64,000 nucleotides of DNA from an uncultured Acetatifactor sp. (GCA_910585805.1 CAJUFB010000009.1:34158-98157); one strand, 5' to 3'. Numbered from the stretch's first letter, positions 52,391 through 61,838 are shown. The notes: a model not told the origin generated them from the letters alone. Translations and numbers: made by a program.

Positions 52391-53668
52391 ATGAAAGTTT
52401 TGATCATAGGCGGCGGCGGGCGGGAGCACGCCATTGCGGTGAGCATGAAGAAGAGCAGAAGGGTTGATAAGATCTACTGTGTTCCCGGCAATGCGGGGAT
52501 TGCACAGATTGCGGAATGCGAGCCCTCCATCGGTGTCATGGAATTTGATAAAATAACGGCATATGCGAAGGAAAAGGAAGCGGATCTGGTATTCGTGGCA
52601 CCGGACGATCCCCTGGCAGCAGGACTGGTGGATGTGCTGGAGGAGGCGGGACTGCGGGTATTCGGACCCAGGAAAAAGGCTGCTGTCCTGGAGGGCAGCA
52701 AGGCATTTTCCAAGGATCTGATGAAAAAATACGGAATCCCCACGGCCGCCTATGAGAATTTTGACGATCCTGAGAAAGCGCTTGCCTACCTGGAAAACGT
52801 GAAAATGCCCGTGGTATTGAAAGCGGACGGCCTGGCTCTGGGCAAGGGCGTTCTGATCTGCAATACGCTGGAAGAAGCCCGCGCCGGTGTCAGAGAGATC
52901 ATGCAGGATAAGCATTTCGGCAGTGCCGGTGACGTGTTGGTGGTGGAGGAATTCCTCACCGGCAGGGAGGTATCCGTACTTGCTTTCGTGGATGGCGCAA
53001 CGGTGAAACCCATGACTTCCGCCCAGGATCATAAACGTGCCCGCGACGGGGATCAGGGGCCGAATACAGGCGGTATGGGATGCTTCTCACCCAGTCCGTT
53101 CTATACACCGGAGATCGACGCTTTCTGCAGGAAGCATATCTACCAGCCTACGGTGGATGCCATGGCGGCGGAGGGCAGAGAATTCAAAGGAGTCATTTTC
53201 TTTGGCCTGATGCTGACGCCGGAGGGGCCGAAGGTGCTGGAGTACAATGCCAGGTTCGGCGACCCGGAGGCTCAGGTGGTGCTGTGCAGGATGCAGAACG
53301 ACCTGATGGATGTGGTGGATGCCTGCATTGACGGTACATTGGATGATATTGAACTGAAATTCGAAGATAACGCGGCTGTCTGTGTGGTGCTGGCATCGGA
53401 CGGATATCCGGTTTCATATAAAAAAGGCTTTTGTATCAGCGGTCTGGAGCATTTTGAGGGAAAAGAAGATTATTATTGTTTCCATGCGGGGAGCAAATTC
53501 AATGATGCGGGACAGATCGTCACCAACGGAGGACGTGTGCTGGGAGTGACAGCCAGGGGCGGTACGCTGAAGGAAGCACGTTCGAAGGCATATGAAGCGA
53601 CAAAATGGGTAAGTTTTGAGAATCAGTACATGCGCCATGACATCGGGAAAGCAATAGATGAGGCGTAG
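52391..53668 (+). CDS. purD: Phosphoribosylamine-glycine ligase (GAR synthetase)
   Basis: A 425-residue ATP-grasp enzyme for the second step of purine synthesis. MKVLIIGGGGREHAI opens the chain; FGPRKKAAVLEGSKAFSKDLM, PVVLKADGLALGKGV, QDHKRARDGDQGPNTGGMG and LEYNARFGDPEAQ are diagnostic. AGAGGTGG precedes the ATG. The 156-base gap after purN contains a repeat C copy; the gene may still be in the same transcript. Confidence 0.97.
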   Translation: MKVLIIGGGGREHAIAVSMKKSRRVDKIYCVPGNAGIAQIAECEPSIGVMEFDKITAYAKEKEADLVFVAPDDPLAAGLVDVLEEAGLRVFGPRKKAAVLEGSKAFSKDLMKKYGIPTAAYENFDDPEKALAYLENVKMPVVLKADGLALGKGVLICNTLEEARAGVREIMQDKHFGSAGDVLVVEEFLTGREVSVLAFVDGATVKPMTSAQDHKRARDGDQGPNTGGMGCFSPSPFYTPEIDAFCRKHIYQPTVDAMAAEGREFKGVIFFGLMLTPEGPKVLEYNARFGDPEAQVVLCRMQNDLMDVVDACIDGTLDDIELKFEDNAAVCVVLASDGYPVSYKKGFCISGLEHFEGKEDYYCFHAGSKFNDAGQIVTNGGRVLGVTARGGTLKEARSKAYEATKWVSFENQYMRHDIGKAIDEA

Positions 53669-53800
53669 GATGCCGGGGGAGGCAGGTACGGCTTCCCATA
53701 GTTGAAAACGGAGCAGAGGGATGGGGATTGGCCGGAAGCGAAGAAACAGCTTCCGGGTACATACTTTCAGCATAAGGAAAAGAGAACGGAGGTGTTGCCT

Positions 53801-54253
53801 GTGAGCGGGCTGGGAGCATTGGATATGTATAATATACCCCGTGTGTGTAAGGAATGCGGCGGTGTCATGATCTTTAAAGGAGTAGGAGAATATCACTGTG
53901 AGGACTGCGGGGCAGTGGAATTTGATGATTACGGAAAAGTGAGGGGCTATATTGAAGAGCATAAGGGCGCTACGGCGGCGCAGATTGAGGAAGCCGTGGG
54001 CGTGTCACAGCGTACGATCAGACGCTTGCTGAAAGACGGCAGATTGGAGATTGCGGAAGGCTCCAATGTGTTTTTGCGCTGCGAACTGTGCGGGAAGCAG
54101 CTTCGTTCAGGGCAGTACTGTCCGGAATGCGAGATCAAGGTACATCGCAATCTGGAAGAAAAGCAGCGGGAGCTGCTGAACAAGAATGCGAAGGGATTTG
54201 GCCTGGAACAGAAGTCTGAAGAAGGGCAGAAACGATTTAGACGGGATAATTAA
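53801..54253 (+). CDS. Zinc-ribbon and helix-turn-helix protein (YvyF-like)
   Basis: A roughly 150-residue protein with an N-terminal zinc ribbon (CKECGGVMIFKGVGEYHCEDCG) and a central winged-helix-like region (YIEEHKGATAAQIEEAVGVSQRTIRRLLKDGRLEI). A second zinc finger (CELCGKQLRSGQYCPEC) and a basic tail follow. The order resembles the flagellar-operon protein YvyF of Bacilli, but no flagellar genes are near. GGAGG at 53788-53792 supports the GTG at 53801; an ATG at 53825 is possible. It is followed 18 bases later by the SH3b protein gene, probably one operon. Confidence 0.75.
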   Translation: MSGLGALDMYNIPRVCKECGGVMIFKGVGEYHCEDCGAVEFDDYGKVRGYIEEHKGATAAQIEEAVGVSQRTIRRLLKDGRLEIAEGSNVFLRCELCGKQLRSGQYCPECEIKVHRNLEEKQRELLNKNAKGFGLEQKSEEGQKRFRRDN

Positions 54254-54271
54254 CCAATGAGAGGAGACCGA

Positions 54272-55891
54272 ATGAAAAAGGCAGACAGGATAAAGAGCAG
54301 ACTTCTGACAGGAGTGATCGCGCTGGTACTGGGATTGGGGATATTCGGCGTGGGCTTTACGCAGACCGGGCTGGTGAGTCATGCGGAGTCCCAGGCTAAA
54401 GTGACTGCTCCCAAAGGCGCCAATATAAGAAAAGAGGCGAGTACTTCAAGCGCGGCAGTAGGAGGCGCTGAGAACGGAAAGGTTCTGACCGTCATCAGTC
54501 AGGTGCAGGGTTCCGACGGCAATACCTGGTACCAGGTGAAGAGCGGCGACATCACAGGGTATATCCGTTCCGACCTGGTGGAGGTCTCGGAAGGAAGCGT
54601 GCCTTCAGAGGGCGGCGAAGGCGGAAGCGGGGAAGGCGGCGGAGCGACGCCTTCGGATGTGATGGCAGTGAACCCCATTACTGCCACAGTATCCGGCGAT
54701 TCGGGAAAGGTTCGGGACAGCGCATCCTCGGAAGGGCAGATCATCCAGGAGGTTCCTGCGGACACAATGCTGACTGTCACAGGGCAGGCCACGGACGCTG
54801 ACGGCAGGACATGGTACCAGGTAAGCTTTGTTTCCGGAGAGACCCAGGTGGAAGGCTTTATCCGTTATGATTATGTCACCCTGGCAGGAGAGCTTACACC
54901 GCTGACTCAGGATCCTCCCGTGCCGGAGGAGGAAGGAGGAGACACAGACCCGGAGCCGGAGACAAAGCTGTATGATACCGTACTTCAGGACGGCGACTGG
55001 CTGCTGGTAGACAATACGGGAGAAAGCCCGGAGGCTTATTCCATATCGGAGATATTTTCGGGAGTGGAGAAAAATCGCAATGTGGCGGAAGAGAACGAAA
55101 AGATCGTAAAGAATCAGAAGGTCGTCATTATCATTTTGGTCTTTTTGCTGGTTGCGGCAGCGGCAGGTATTGCATTCCTTGTCTTTAAGGTCAGAGATAT
55201 GATGGATTCCGCATATTTCAATGAAGTAGAGAAGGAAACCATACGGAAGAAGAATTCAGGAGACAGGGACGCTCAGAGGACAGGCCGTTCCCCAGGGCAG
55301 GAGAGGACATCCGACCGGCCGGCGGGAGCCAGATCCTCCGGTTACGGCCAGAGAACTTCCGGGTATAGTCAGGGCGAGCGCACAGGCGCACAGGGACAGC
55401 GCCCGGCGGGGGCCGGCCAGAGCCAGAGGCCTGCAGGCCCATCCCAGGGGCAGCGCGCCAGCGGGAGCACCCAGGGCGCAAGACCTGCGGGTACGGCACA
55501 GAGCCAGAGACCGGCAGGAAGCGGTCAGAGTCAGCGTCCTGCGGGTATGGGACAGCGTCCGGCAGGGGCATCCCAGGGACAGCGTCCGGTGCGGACAATG
55601 CAGGAAGCAAGACCGGCAGGGGCAGAGGGTCCCAGGCCGCTGGGGTCGGTTCAGGATTCGGCAGGCAGCCAGGGGATCAGGGCAGCGGGCACACAGCCGG
55701 GAACCAGAAGACCGGTGGGGGGATCCCAGGCAGGCAGGGCTGCGGAATCGGTCCAGAGAGGCGGCGCCGCCCCGAATACCAGACCGGCGAGACCTGCGCA
55801 GGCGCATCCCCAGAAAGCGCAGTCCAGGAATTTTATCGCGGACGATGACGATGACGGATTTGAAAATGAATTTTTAAATTACGACGAATAA
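54272..55891 (+). CDS. Membrane-anchored SH3b protein with a Gln/Arg/Pro/Gly-rich repetitive tail
   Basis: A 539-residue protein. A signal/anchor (about 12-38) is followed by two bacterial SH3 domains (about 42-108 and 135-210; each with a WYQV core and GYIR or GFIR). An acidic linker, a transmembrane helix at about 288-308 and a long low-complexity tail (about 335-510) of QRPAG and SQGQRP units come next, and the chain ends in an acidic DDDDDGFENEF motif. SH3b domains usually bind cell-wall peptides, so the outside half may sense or tether to peptidoglycan while the basic tail sits in the cytoplasm. AGAGGAG precedes ATG 54272. Confidence 0.8.
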   Translation: MKKADRIKSRLLTGVIALVLGLGIFGVGFTQTGLVSHAESQAKVTAPKGANIRKEASTSSAAVGGAENGKVLTVISQVQGSDGNTWYQVKSGDITGYIRSDLVEVSEGSVPSEGGEGGSGEGGGATPSDVMAVNPITATVSGDSGKVRDSASSEGQIIQEVPADTMLTVTGQATDADGRTWYQVSFVSGETQVEGFIRYDYVTLAGELTPLTQDPPVPEEEGGDTDPEPETKLYDTVLQDGDWLLVDNTGESPEAYSISEIFSGVEKNRNVAEENEKIVKNQKVVIIILVFLLVAAAAGIAFLVFKVRDMMDSAYFNEVEKETIRKKNSGDRDAQRTGRSPGQERTSDRPAGARSSGYGQRTSGYSQGERTGAQGQRPAGAGQSQRPAGPSQGQRASGSTQGARPAGTAQSQRPAGSGQSQRPAGMGQRPAGASQGQRPVRTMQEARPAGAEGPRPLGSVQDSAGSQGIRAAGTQPGTRRPVGGSQAGRAAESVQRGGAAPNTRPARPAQAHPQKAQSRNFIADDDDDGFENEFLNYDE

Positions 55892-55907
55892 GGGCAGCTA
55901 CAGGAAG

Positions 55908-55941
55908 ACAGGGAATATTCGAGAGGGTACTCCCTGTTTTC
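55908..55941 (+). terminator. Terminator after the SH3b gene
   Basis: ACAGGGA (55908-55914) pairs with TCCCTGT (55931-55937) and runs into TTTTCC. Confidence 0.65.
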
Positions 55942-55981
55942 CTTCCATTTCTAAAAATGCTCTAAATTTTTCCCACATCGG

Positions 55982-56010
55982 TTGACAGTATTTCGATGCT
56001 GATTTATGAT
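55982..56010 (+). promoter_or_regulatory. Predicted sigma-A promoter for gntR-clpC
   Basis: Consensus TTGACA at 55982-55987, a 17-base spacer and TATGAT at 56005-56010. No CtsR heptad repeat is visible. Confidence 0.75.
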
Positions 56011-56122
56011 TTATACTGTACGTCAATGAAATTTGCGGCGGCTATTTGCAGACACTTCCTTACCCTGTCAGATTTGTAAATTCTGGCGGTTTTGAGTATA
56101 AACGGAACCGGAAAATAAAACA

Positions 56123-56217
56123 GCATCTGCCCCTCCGGTGTCCCGGAGGATTTCCGGACGCATCGTTAAGCGGCCGGGAACCCTCTGCCCATGTCCGGGC
56201 GCGGGAGGGGCAGATGC
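56123..56217 (+). promoter_or_regulatory. Long-range hairpin in the gntR leader
   Basis: GCATCTGCCCCTCC (56123-56136) is the exact reverse complement of 56204-56217, 20 bases before the gntR start. The loop holds further GC-rich pairs. It could hide or expose the ribosome-binding region or serve as operator. Confidence 0.65.
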
Positions 56218-56236
56218 GGAACTGGAATAGGATATT

Positions 56237-56605
56237 ATGATTCTTGAGATAGACTTTAATAGTGACGAGGCGTTATATCTGCAGCTGTGCAATCAGATCA
56301 TCATGGGAATCGCCACCTCCCGGTTCCAGGAGGGGGATTCCCTTCCCAGCGTGCGCCAGATGGCGGATTCCATAGGCATTAACATGCATACGGTAAACAA
56401 GGCATATACTGTCCTGAAACAGGAAGGCTATGTGAAGGTTGACAGGAGAAGGGGAGCCGTGATCGCCGTGGATGCGGACCGGATGCAGACCCTGGCTGAG
56501 CTGAAAAAGGAACTTCAGGTCATCCTGGCAAAGGGCAGCTGCAAAAATATATCCAAAGAGGAAATATATGAATTAATTGAGGAAATCTACGAAGATTATG
56601 AATAA
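56237..56605 (+). CDS. GntR-family regulator, YtrA-like
   Basis: A 122-residue regulator with an N-terminal GntR winged helix (ALYLQLCNQIIMGIATSRFQEGDSLPSVRQMADSIGINMHTVNKAYTVLKQEGYV) and only a short helical tail, as in the YtrA subfamily. YtrA members usually control ABC transporters; here the next gene is clpC, 57 bases away with no terminator visible, so co-expression is likely. The start ATG at 56237 has a weak site (AATAGGA). Its target is unknown; self-control through the upstream hairpin or dyad is possible. Confidence 0.9.
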   Translation: MILEIDFNSDEALYLQLCNQIIMGIATSRFQEGDSLPSVRQMADSIGINMHTVNKAYTVLKQEGYVKVDRRRGAVIAVDADRMQTLAELKKELQVILAKGSCKNISKEEIYELIEEIYEDYE

Positions 56606-56662
56606 GAGTGAAGAGCCGTCACAGGGAAGTGTCCTGGAGACGGCGGAATGAGAGGGAAAGAT

Positions 56663-59110
56663 ATGCAGCCAGAATTTACGGACAGAGCGCGGGAGGCGCT
56701 AAATCATGCGTCCAGGTTTGCGGGCCGTCTGAAGCAGGGATATGTGGGGACGGAGCATATTCTTGCGGGATTGTTAAAAGAAGAGAAAGGTGTGGCCCAC
56801 AGGGTTCTGACAGATAACGGCGTAGGCCTGCAGCAGGTTCTGGATATGATCCAGGAGCTGATTGCATTTGAAGGCGGAACGAGCCTGAAGGAAAGAGAGG
56901 GCTATTCGCCCAGGGCAAAAAGGATCCTGGAGGAGGCACACAGGCAGGCGGCCAGGTTCGGACAGAAGGAAACAGGGACAGAGCATCTGCTGATGGCCAT
57001 CATCAAAGAGGGGGAAAATGTGGCTTTCCGGCTCCTGAATACGCTGGGAGTCAATGTGCAGAAGATATATGCCGATACCCTGGTGGCTATCGGACAGGAC
57101 GGCAATCTGTATAAGGAAGATTTGGGGAAGCGCATGCCGGGGAGAGGGAAAGGCTCCGCTCTTGCCCAGTACAGCAAGGATCTGACCGTCATGGCCAGGG
57201 AAGGCAGACTGGACCCTGTCATCGGAAGAGAAGAGGAGATCGCCCGGCTGATCCAGATATTAAGCCGCCGGACGAAGAACAATCCCTGTCTGATCGGAGA
57301 GCCGGGAGTGGGCAAGACCGCAGTGGTGGAGGGACTGGCCCAGCGTATTGTGGAAGGGAAGGTTCCCTTTACAGTCAAGGACAAGAAAGTGCTGACACTG
57401 GATCTGTCAGGTATGGTGGCGGGAAGCAAGTATCGCGGTGAATTTGAGGAGCGGATCAAGAGAGTGATACGGGAAGTGATTGACGACGGGAATGTCATCC
57501 TTTTCCTGGACGAACTTCATACGCTGATCGGAGCAGGCGGGGCAGAGGGCGCTATCGATGCGTCCAACATCCTGAAGCCTTCCCTGGCGCGGGGGGAGCT
57601 TCAGCTGATCGGCGCCACCACCATAGTGGAATACCGGAAATACATTGAGCGGGATGCGGCACTGGAGCGCCGTTTCCAGCCGGTGAATGTGGAGGAACCC
57701 ACCCAGGAAGAGGCGGTGCGTATCCTGGAAGGCATCAGGGAGAAATATGAGGAGCATCATAAGGTAACCATTACCCAGGAGGCTGTGGAGGCCGCCGTCA
57801 GACTCTCCGCCCGCTATATCAACGACAGAAATCTGCCGGATAAGGCCATTGACCTGATAGACGAAGCGGCGGCAAGCGCCAGGCTGCGGGCCGTGGACAT
57901 GCCGGATAAGCAGAAAAACATGCTGGAAGAGATCAGGAAGATGGATCAGCAGATCGAACGGTCCATCCGCATGGAGGCATTTTCCCAGGCTGTGGAGATC
58001 AAGCGCAGTCAGGATGAACTGATGAAGAAATATCAGCGGATAAAGAAACGCTCGGAGAGTCAGGAAGCGGAGCGGAAATACACCATCGGAGAGAACGAGA
58101 TAGCGGAAGTGGTTGCCATGTGGACAAAGATCCCGGTGACGAAGCTGGCTCAGAAGGAAAGCGAGAGGCTGCTGAAGCTGGAGAGTATCCTGCATAAGAG
58201 AGTCATCGGGCAGGAGGAAGCTGTGACGGCGGTCGCAAAAGCCATGCGCAGAGGACGGGTGGGACTCAAGGATCCCAGGCGTCCCATTGGTTCCTTTCTG
58301 TTCCTGGGCCCCACCGGCGTGGGCAAGACGGAACTGTCCAAGGCTCTGGCGGAAGCCATGTTCGGCACGGAGGATGCAATCATCCGGGTAGACATGTCAG
58401 AGTATATGGAGGGGCATTCGGTGTCCAAGATGATCGGTTCACCGCCCGGTTATGTGGGGTTTGACGATGGGGGGCAGCTCAGCGAGAAAGTAAGGCGCAA
58501 TCCTTATTCCGTGGTTTTATTTGACGAGATCGAGAAGGCGCACCCGGACGTGTTCAATATCCTGCTTCAGATCCTGGACGACGGGCATATTACGGACTCC
58601 AAGGGCAGGAAGGTGAGCTTTAAGAATACGGTGCTGATCATGACCTCCAACGCCGGCGCTCAGAGGATCGTAGATCCCAGGAACCTGGGATTTGCCGCGG
58701 TCAGCGACGCGAAGCGGGACTATGAGCGGATGAAGACGGGAGTCATGGAAGAAGTGAAGCGCAGCTTCAAACCGGAATTTATCAACCGGATTGATGACAT
58801 TATTGTCTTCCATCAGCTGAATCAGGAGAACATGAAGGCCATTGTCAGCCTGTTGGCATCCAATCTGTATAAGCGGTGCGAAGCGCAGATGGATATCCGG
58901 CTGAGCATGACAGCAGCAATGAAAGAATATCTGGTAGAAAAATATTCGGATGCCAGGATGGGAGCAAGGCCTCTGAAGCGCGCCATTCAGTCGGTGGTGG
59001 AGGATGCTCTGGCGGAGGAGATCCTGTTAAAGAAGATACAGCCGGGGGACGCCGTATCCGTGGGGTATAAGAACGGGAAAGTCTGTTTTACGGTAAAGGA
59101 AAAAATATAA
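56663..59110 (+). CDS. clpC: ClpC-type AAA+ unfoldase
   Basis: An 815-residue Clp ATPase. Double Clp N-domains (about 5-140) are followed by AAA-1 with Walker A GEPGVGKTAVVEG and Walker B ILFLDELHTLIG. A middle domain with a coiled UVR-like segment (about 410-465) and AAA-2 with GPTGVGKTELSKALAEAMF and YSVVLFDEIEKAHPD complete the core; the C-terminal domain follows. With ClpP it would degrade damaged or regulatory proteins. The usual partners CtsR, McsA and McsB are not here; a GntR regulator occupies that place. The ATG at 56663 has GAGAGGGA ahead. Confidence 0.95.
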   Translation: MQPEFTDRAREALNHASRFAGRLKQGYVGTEHILAGLLKEEKGVAHRVLTDNGVGLQQVLDMIQELIAFEGGTSLKEREGYSPRAKRILEEAHRQAARFGQKETGTEHLLMAIIKEGENVAFRLLNTLGVNVQKIYADTLVAIGQDGNLYKEDLGKRMPGRGKGSALAQYSKDLTVMAREGRLDPVIGREEEIARLIQILSRRTKNNPCLIGEPGVGKTAVVEGLAQRIVEGKVPFTVKDKKVLTLDLSGMVAGSKYRGEFEERIKRVIREVIDDGNVILFLDELHTLIGAGGAEGAIDASNILKPSLARGELQLIGATTIVEYRKYIERDAALERRFQPVNVEEPTQEEAVRILEGIREKYEEHHKVTITQEAVEAAVRLSARYINDRNLPDKAIDLIDEAAASARLRAVDMPDKQKNMLEEIRKMDQQIERSIRMEAFSQAVEIKRSQDELMKKYQRIKKRSESQEAERKYTIGENEIAEVVAMWTKIPVTKLAQKESERLLKLESILHKRVIGQEEAVTAVAKAMRRGRVGLKDPRRPIGSFLFLGPTGVGKTELSKALAEAMFGTEDAIIRVDMSEYMEGHSVSKMIGSPPGYVGFDDGGQLSEKVRRNPYSVVLFDEIEKAHPDVFNILLQILDDGHITDSKGRKVSFKNTVLIMTSNAGAQRIVDPRNLGFAAVSDAKRDYERMKTGVMEEVKRSFKPEFINRIDDIIVFHQLNQENMKAIVSLLASNLYKRCEAQMDIRLSMTAAMKEYLVEKYSDARMGARPLKRAIQSVVEDALAEEILLKKIQPGDAVSVGYKNGKVCFTVKEKI

Positions 59111-59302
59111 AAAATCTGTAGAAAATAAGCGTGATTTATATTATACTGTAAGTATAAGGAAGGATTCCCTGGTTTTCGGCAGGGCTCCTTCAGGATCCCG
59201 GTAATCTTTGCCGTCGCCATGGAGCTGTCCAAAGGCAGTGCCTGGAACGGGGGATGTCCGGCGGAATACGACAGCATTTAAGAATGACAGGAGGGTACGC
59301 AA

Positions 59303-59716
59303 ATGGCAGTGGTGGAGGAATTGCTTCGGAGTGAAGCGGACGGTACGATCAGTTTCGGCAACCATAAGCTGGAAAAGAAGGCTAAGGTGGAGGATTATCA
59401 GCATGCGGGAGACCTGCTGAAGGTGAAGACCTGCAGAGAGATCACCAAGCTGGAAAAGAACGGAATGTTTCTCTACGAATCCGTGCCGGGAACCAGTGTT
59501 TTGAATTTTGCGGAGAAGGAAGACGGCGTGGAGTTCATTGTGGAGGGCGATGAGGATGCCCAGATTACCATCGGCCTGACGGACGACAGGGCGTACGAGG
59601 TATTTGTGGACGGCAGGAGCATAGGCGCTATCAAGACGGGCTTCGGCGGAAAGCTGTCCCTGAGCGTGGAGATCGGGGCAGCGGATGAGGTTCCTGTAAA
59701 GGTAGTGCAGATTTAG
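59303..59716 (+). CDS. Conserved beta-rich protein of unknown function
   Basis: A 137-residue soluble protein starting MAVVEELLRSEADGTISFGNHKLEKKAKVEDYQHAGDLLKVKTCREITKLEKNGMF (continuing to about residue 60). The second half is beta-rich: FIVEGDEDAQITIGLTDDRAYEVFVDGRSIG. From memory, Clostridia genomes list such proteins as endosialidase, but I see no catalytic evidence for that and would not rely on it. AGGAGG precedes the ATG. It stands between clpC and radA as its own unit, with a terminator at 59837. Confidence 0.7.
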   Translation: MAVVEELLRSEADGTISFGNHKLEKKAKVEDYQHAGDLLKVKTCREITKLEKNGMFLYESVPGTSVLNFAEKEDGVEFIVEGDEDAQITIGLTDDRAYEVFVDGRSIGAIKTGFGGKLSLSVEIGAADEVPVKVVQI

Positions 59717-59836
59717 GTCCGCCGGATCCGGGGTTCCGCGGCATATGCCGGAGAAAAGCGGGATGCGGCCGGGAACGGGTCGCATCTGCGGCATGCCGCG
59801 GGGAAGCTTTTGAGCGGGTCCTGGGGACAGTGGGGT

Positions 59837-59890
59837 AAAGCTCCGGAGCGCCGGCTGACTGATTTGCCGGTCTGCTTTCGGAGCTTTTTT
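59837..59890 (+). terminator. Rho-independent terminator
   Basis: AAAGCTCCG (59837-59845) pairs with CGGAGCTTT (59879-59887), and the run continues with T residues. An internal GCCGG/CCGGT pair strengthens it. Confidence 0.8.
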
Positions 59891-60014
59891 GCGGGAGGCT
59901 GAAAGCAGCCGGCGGCTGTGATGCGTAGTCCGGATTTCAGATTTCCTGTATGGAAAGCTGACTGTGCGGATGATTCCGGCGGGTGTCTGCCGGGACGGGA
60001 AAGGTACATAAAAT

Positions 60015-61391
60015 ATGGCGAAGAGTAAAAATAATACGATTTTCTTCTGTCAGAACTGCGGGCACGAATCCTCCAAATGGATGGGGCAGTGTCCCGGCTG
60101 TAAGCAATGGAATACATTCGTGGAGGAGACGGTGAGCAAAGCGGCGCCCGGCGGCTATGCAGCCCAGACTTCCATGAGACGGGACAGAGTAGCTCCTGCA
60201 GTGCTGTCAGAGGTGACGGTGGGGGAGGAAACCCGGATTTCCACAGGGATGGGAGAGCTGGACCGGGTTCTGGGCGGCGGGATCGTGCAGGGTTCCCTGA
60301 CGCTGGTGGGCGGAGATCCCGGGATAGGCAAGTCCACATTGCTGCTTCAGGTGTGCCGGAATCTGTCTGCCCGGGGACACAGCGTGCTGTATATATCCGG
60401 GGAAGAGTCGCCTGCCCAGATCAAGATGCGCGCGGACAGGATCGGGGACTTTTCCTCCAGGATGCTCCTGCTCTGCGAGACCAATCTGGCGGAGATATCG
60501 GATGTCATCCGCAATCGAAAGCCGGAAGCAGTGGTCATCGATTCCATACAGACCATGTACAATGAATCCGTCTCCGCCGCGCCCGGAAGCGTGTCCCAGG
60601 TGAGGGAATCCACCGCCGGCCTGCTGCAGCTGTCAAAGGGGCTGGGCGTGTCCATTCTCATTGTCGGGCATGTGACCAAGGAGGGCACCGTGGCGGGACC
60701 CAGGGTGCTGGAGCACATGGTGGATGCGGTGCTGTACTTTGAGGGAGACAGGCATGCTTCCTACCGCATCCTGCGGGGAGTGAAGAACCGTTTCGGCTCC
60801 ACCAATGAGATAGGAGTGTTCGAGATGCGGGAGCAGGGACTTATGGAGGTGGAGAATGCCTCGGAGTACATGCTGAACGGCAGGCCGGAAAATGCCAGCG
60901 GCTCCGTGGTGGTCTGTACCATGGAAGGAACCAGGCCGCTGCTGGTGGAGATACAGGCTCTGGTATGTCACAGCAATTTCGGCATTCCCAGGAGGCAGGC
61001 CACGGGCACGGATTTCAACCGGATGAACCTTCTGATGGCGGTGCTGGAGAAGCGTTTGGGAATACAGCTTTCCGCCTGTGACGCCTATGTCAATATCACG
61101 GGAGGGATGAAGATACTGGAGCCGGCCATTGACCTGGGGATCGTGATCGCAGTGCTGTCCAGTTTCCGGAACTGTGTGATGAGCACCCGGCTGACAGCGT
61201 TCGGAGAGGTGGGGCTAAGCGGCGAAGTCCGGGGCGTAAGCATGGCGAAGCAGCGCGTGGCGGAGGCGGAGCGGCTGGGCTTTGAGACCTGTATCCTGCC
61301 CTGGGTGTGCGCGGAGGAATGCCGCAGGGGCGCAGGGATCGAGATCATCGGCGTGAGGACGGTGCAGGATGTGATGGAGCGTTTGTTTTGA
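60015..61391 (+). CDS. radA: DNA repair protein RadA
   Basis: A 458-residue RecA-like branch-migration helicase for recombination repair. The N-terminal zinc finger is CQNCGHESSKWMGQCPGC (about 10-27), Walker A GDPGIGKSTLLLQV, the RadA-specific KNRFGS motif is in GVKNRFGSTNEIGVFEM, and a Lon-protease-like C-terminal domain (about 285-458) contains the GLSGEVRG stretch. Length is normal. The preceding 100 bases have no clear promoter that I can fix. A terminator follows. Confidence 0.97.
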   Translation: MAKSKNNTIFFCQNCGHESSKWMGQCPGCKQWNTFVEETVSKAAPGGYAAQTSMRRDRVAPAVLSEVTVGEETRISTGMGELDRVLGGGIVQGSLTLVGGDPGIGKSTLLLQVCRNLSARGHSVLYISGEESPAQIKMRADRIGDFSSRMLLLCETNLAEISDVIRNRKPEAVVIDSIQTMYNESVSAAPGSVSQVRESTAGLLQLSKGLGVSILIVGHVTKEGTVAGPRVLEHMVDAVLYFEGDRHASYRILRGVKNRFGSTNEIGVFEMREQGLMEVENASEYMLNGRPENASGSVVVCTMEGTRPLLVEIQALVCHSNFGIPRRQATGTDFNRMNLLMAVLEKRLGIQLSACDAYVNITGGMKILEPAIDLGIVIAVLSSFRNCVMSTRLTAFGEVGLSGEVRGVSMAKQRVAEAERLGFETCILPWVCAEECRRGAGIEIIGVRTVQDVMERLF

Positions 61392-61487
61392 GATTCATAG
61401 TGTCTGAAAGTCTCTTCTGTGTGCTGTGGTTTCAGATATGCAAAGTATGGTTGTTCAGCGGAAACAGACCTGTAACTGCAAAAAGGA

Positions 61488-61528
61488 GACGGAAATCTTC
61501 TGAAATATAGAAGCGGTTCCGTCTTTTT
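61488..61528 (+). terminator. Terminator of radA
   Basis: GACGGAA (61488-61494) with an inner CTTCT/AGAAG pair matches TTCCGTC (61517-61523), followed by five T residues. Confidence 0.8.
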
Positions 61529-61838
61529 GTCTGTCCTTTTTTCCATTTCTAAATCCCCTTTTACTGTGAAAGCCCTGAATCCTGCCTGCGGAAATCGCGC
61601 GGTCAAAATGAGCTCCCCTGCTTATTCGGCAAGACAGCTGTGTGCCAAACCCGCTTTTCCTGCGGGTTTGTGTGCATCATCAAAGTGAACCCCCAGACTT
61701 TCATGCAAGGTGGCCAGTCAGACTGTCCTGTAGTCTTTTTGCATGGGGGCGCTGTCATATCCGGAGCGTTCAGGATCGGCGGAGCCATTGGACCTGTGGA
61801 AGGTGAGCCGTACTGAGAGATCCTGTTTCCGGAGGCGG

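Larger units (their letters stand above)
55892..56236. other. 345-base region before the GntR gene
   Basis: It holds the terminator at 55908, the promoter at 55982, a piece of repeat A flank (56035-56063) and the long hairpin at 56123-56217. No gene seen. Confidence 0.65.
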
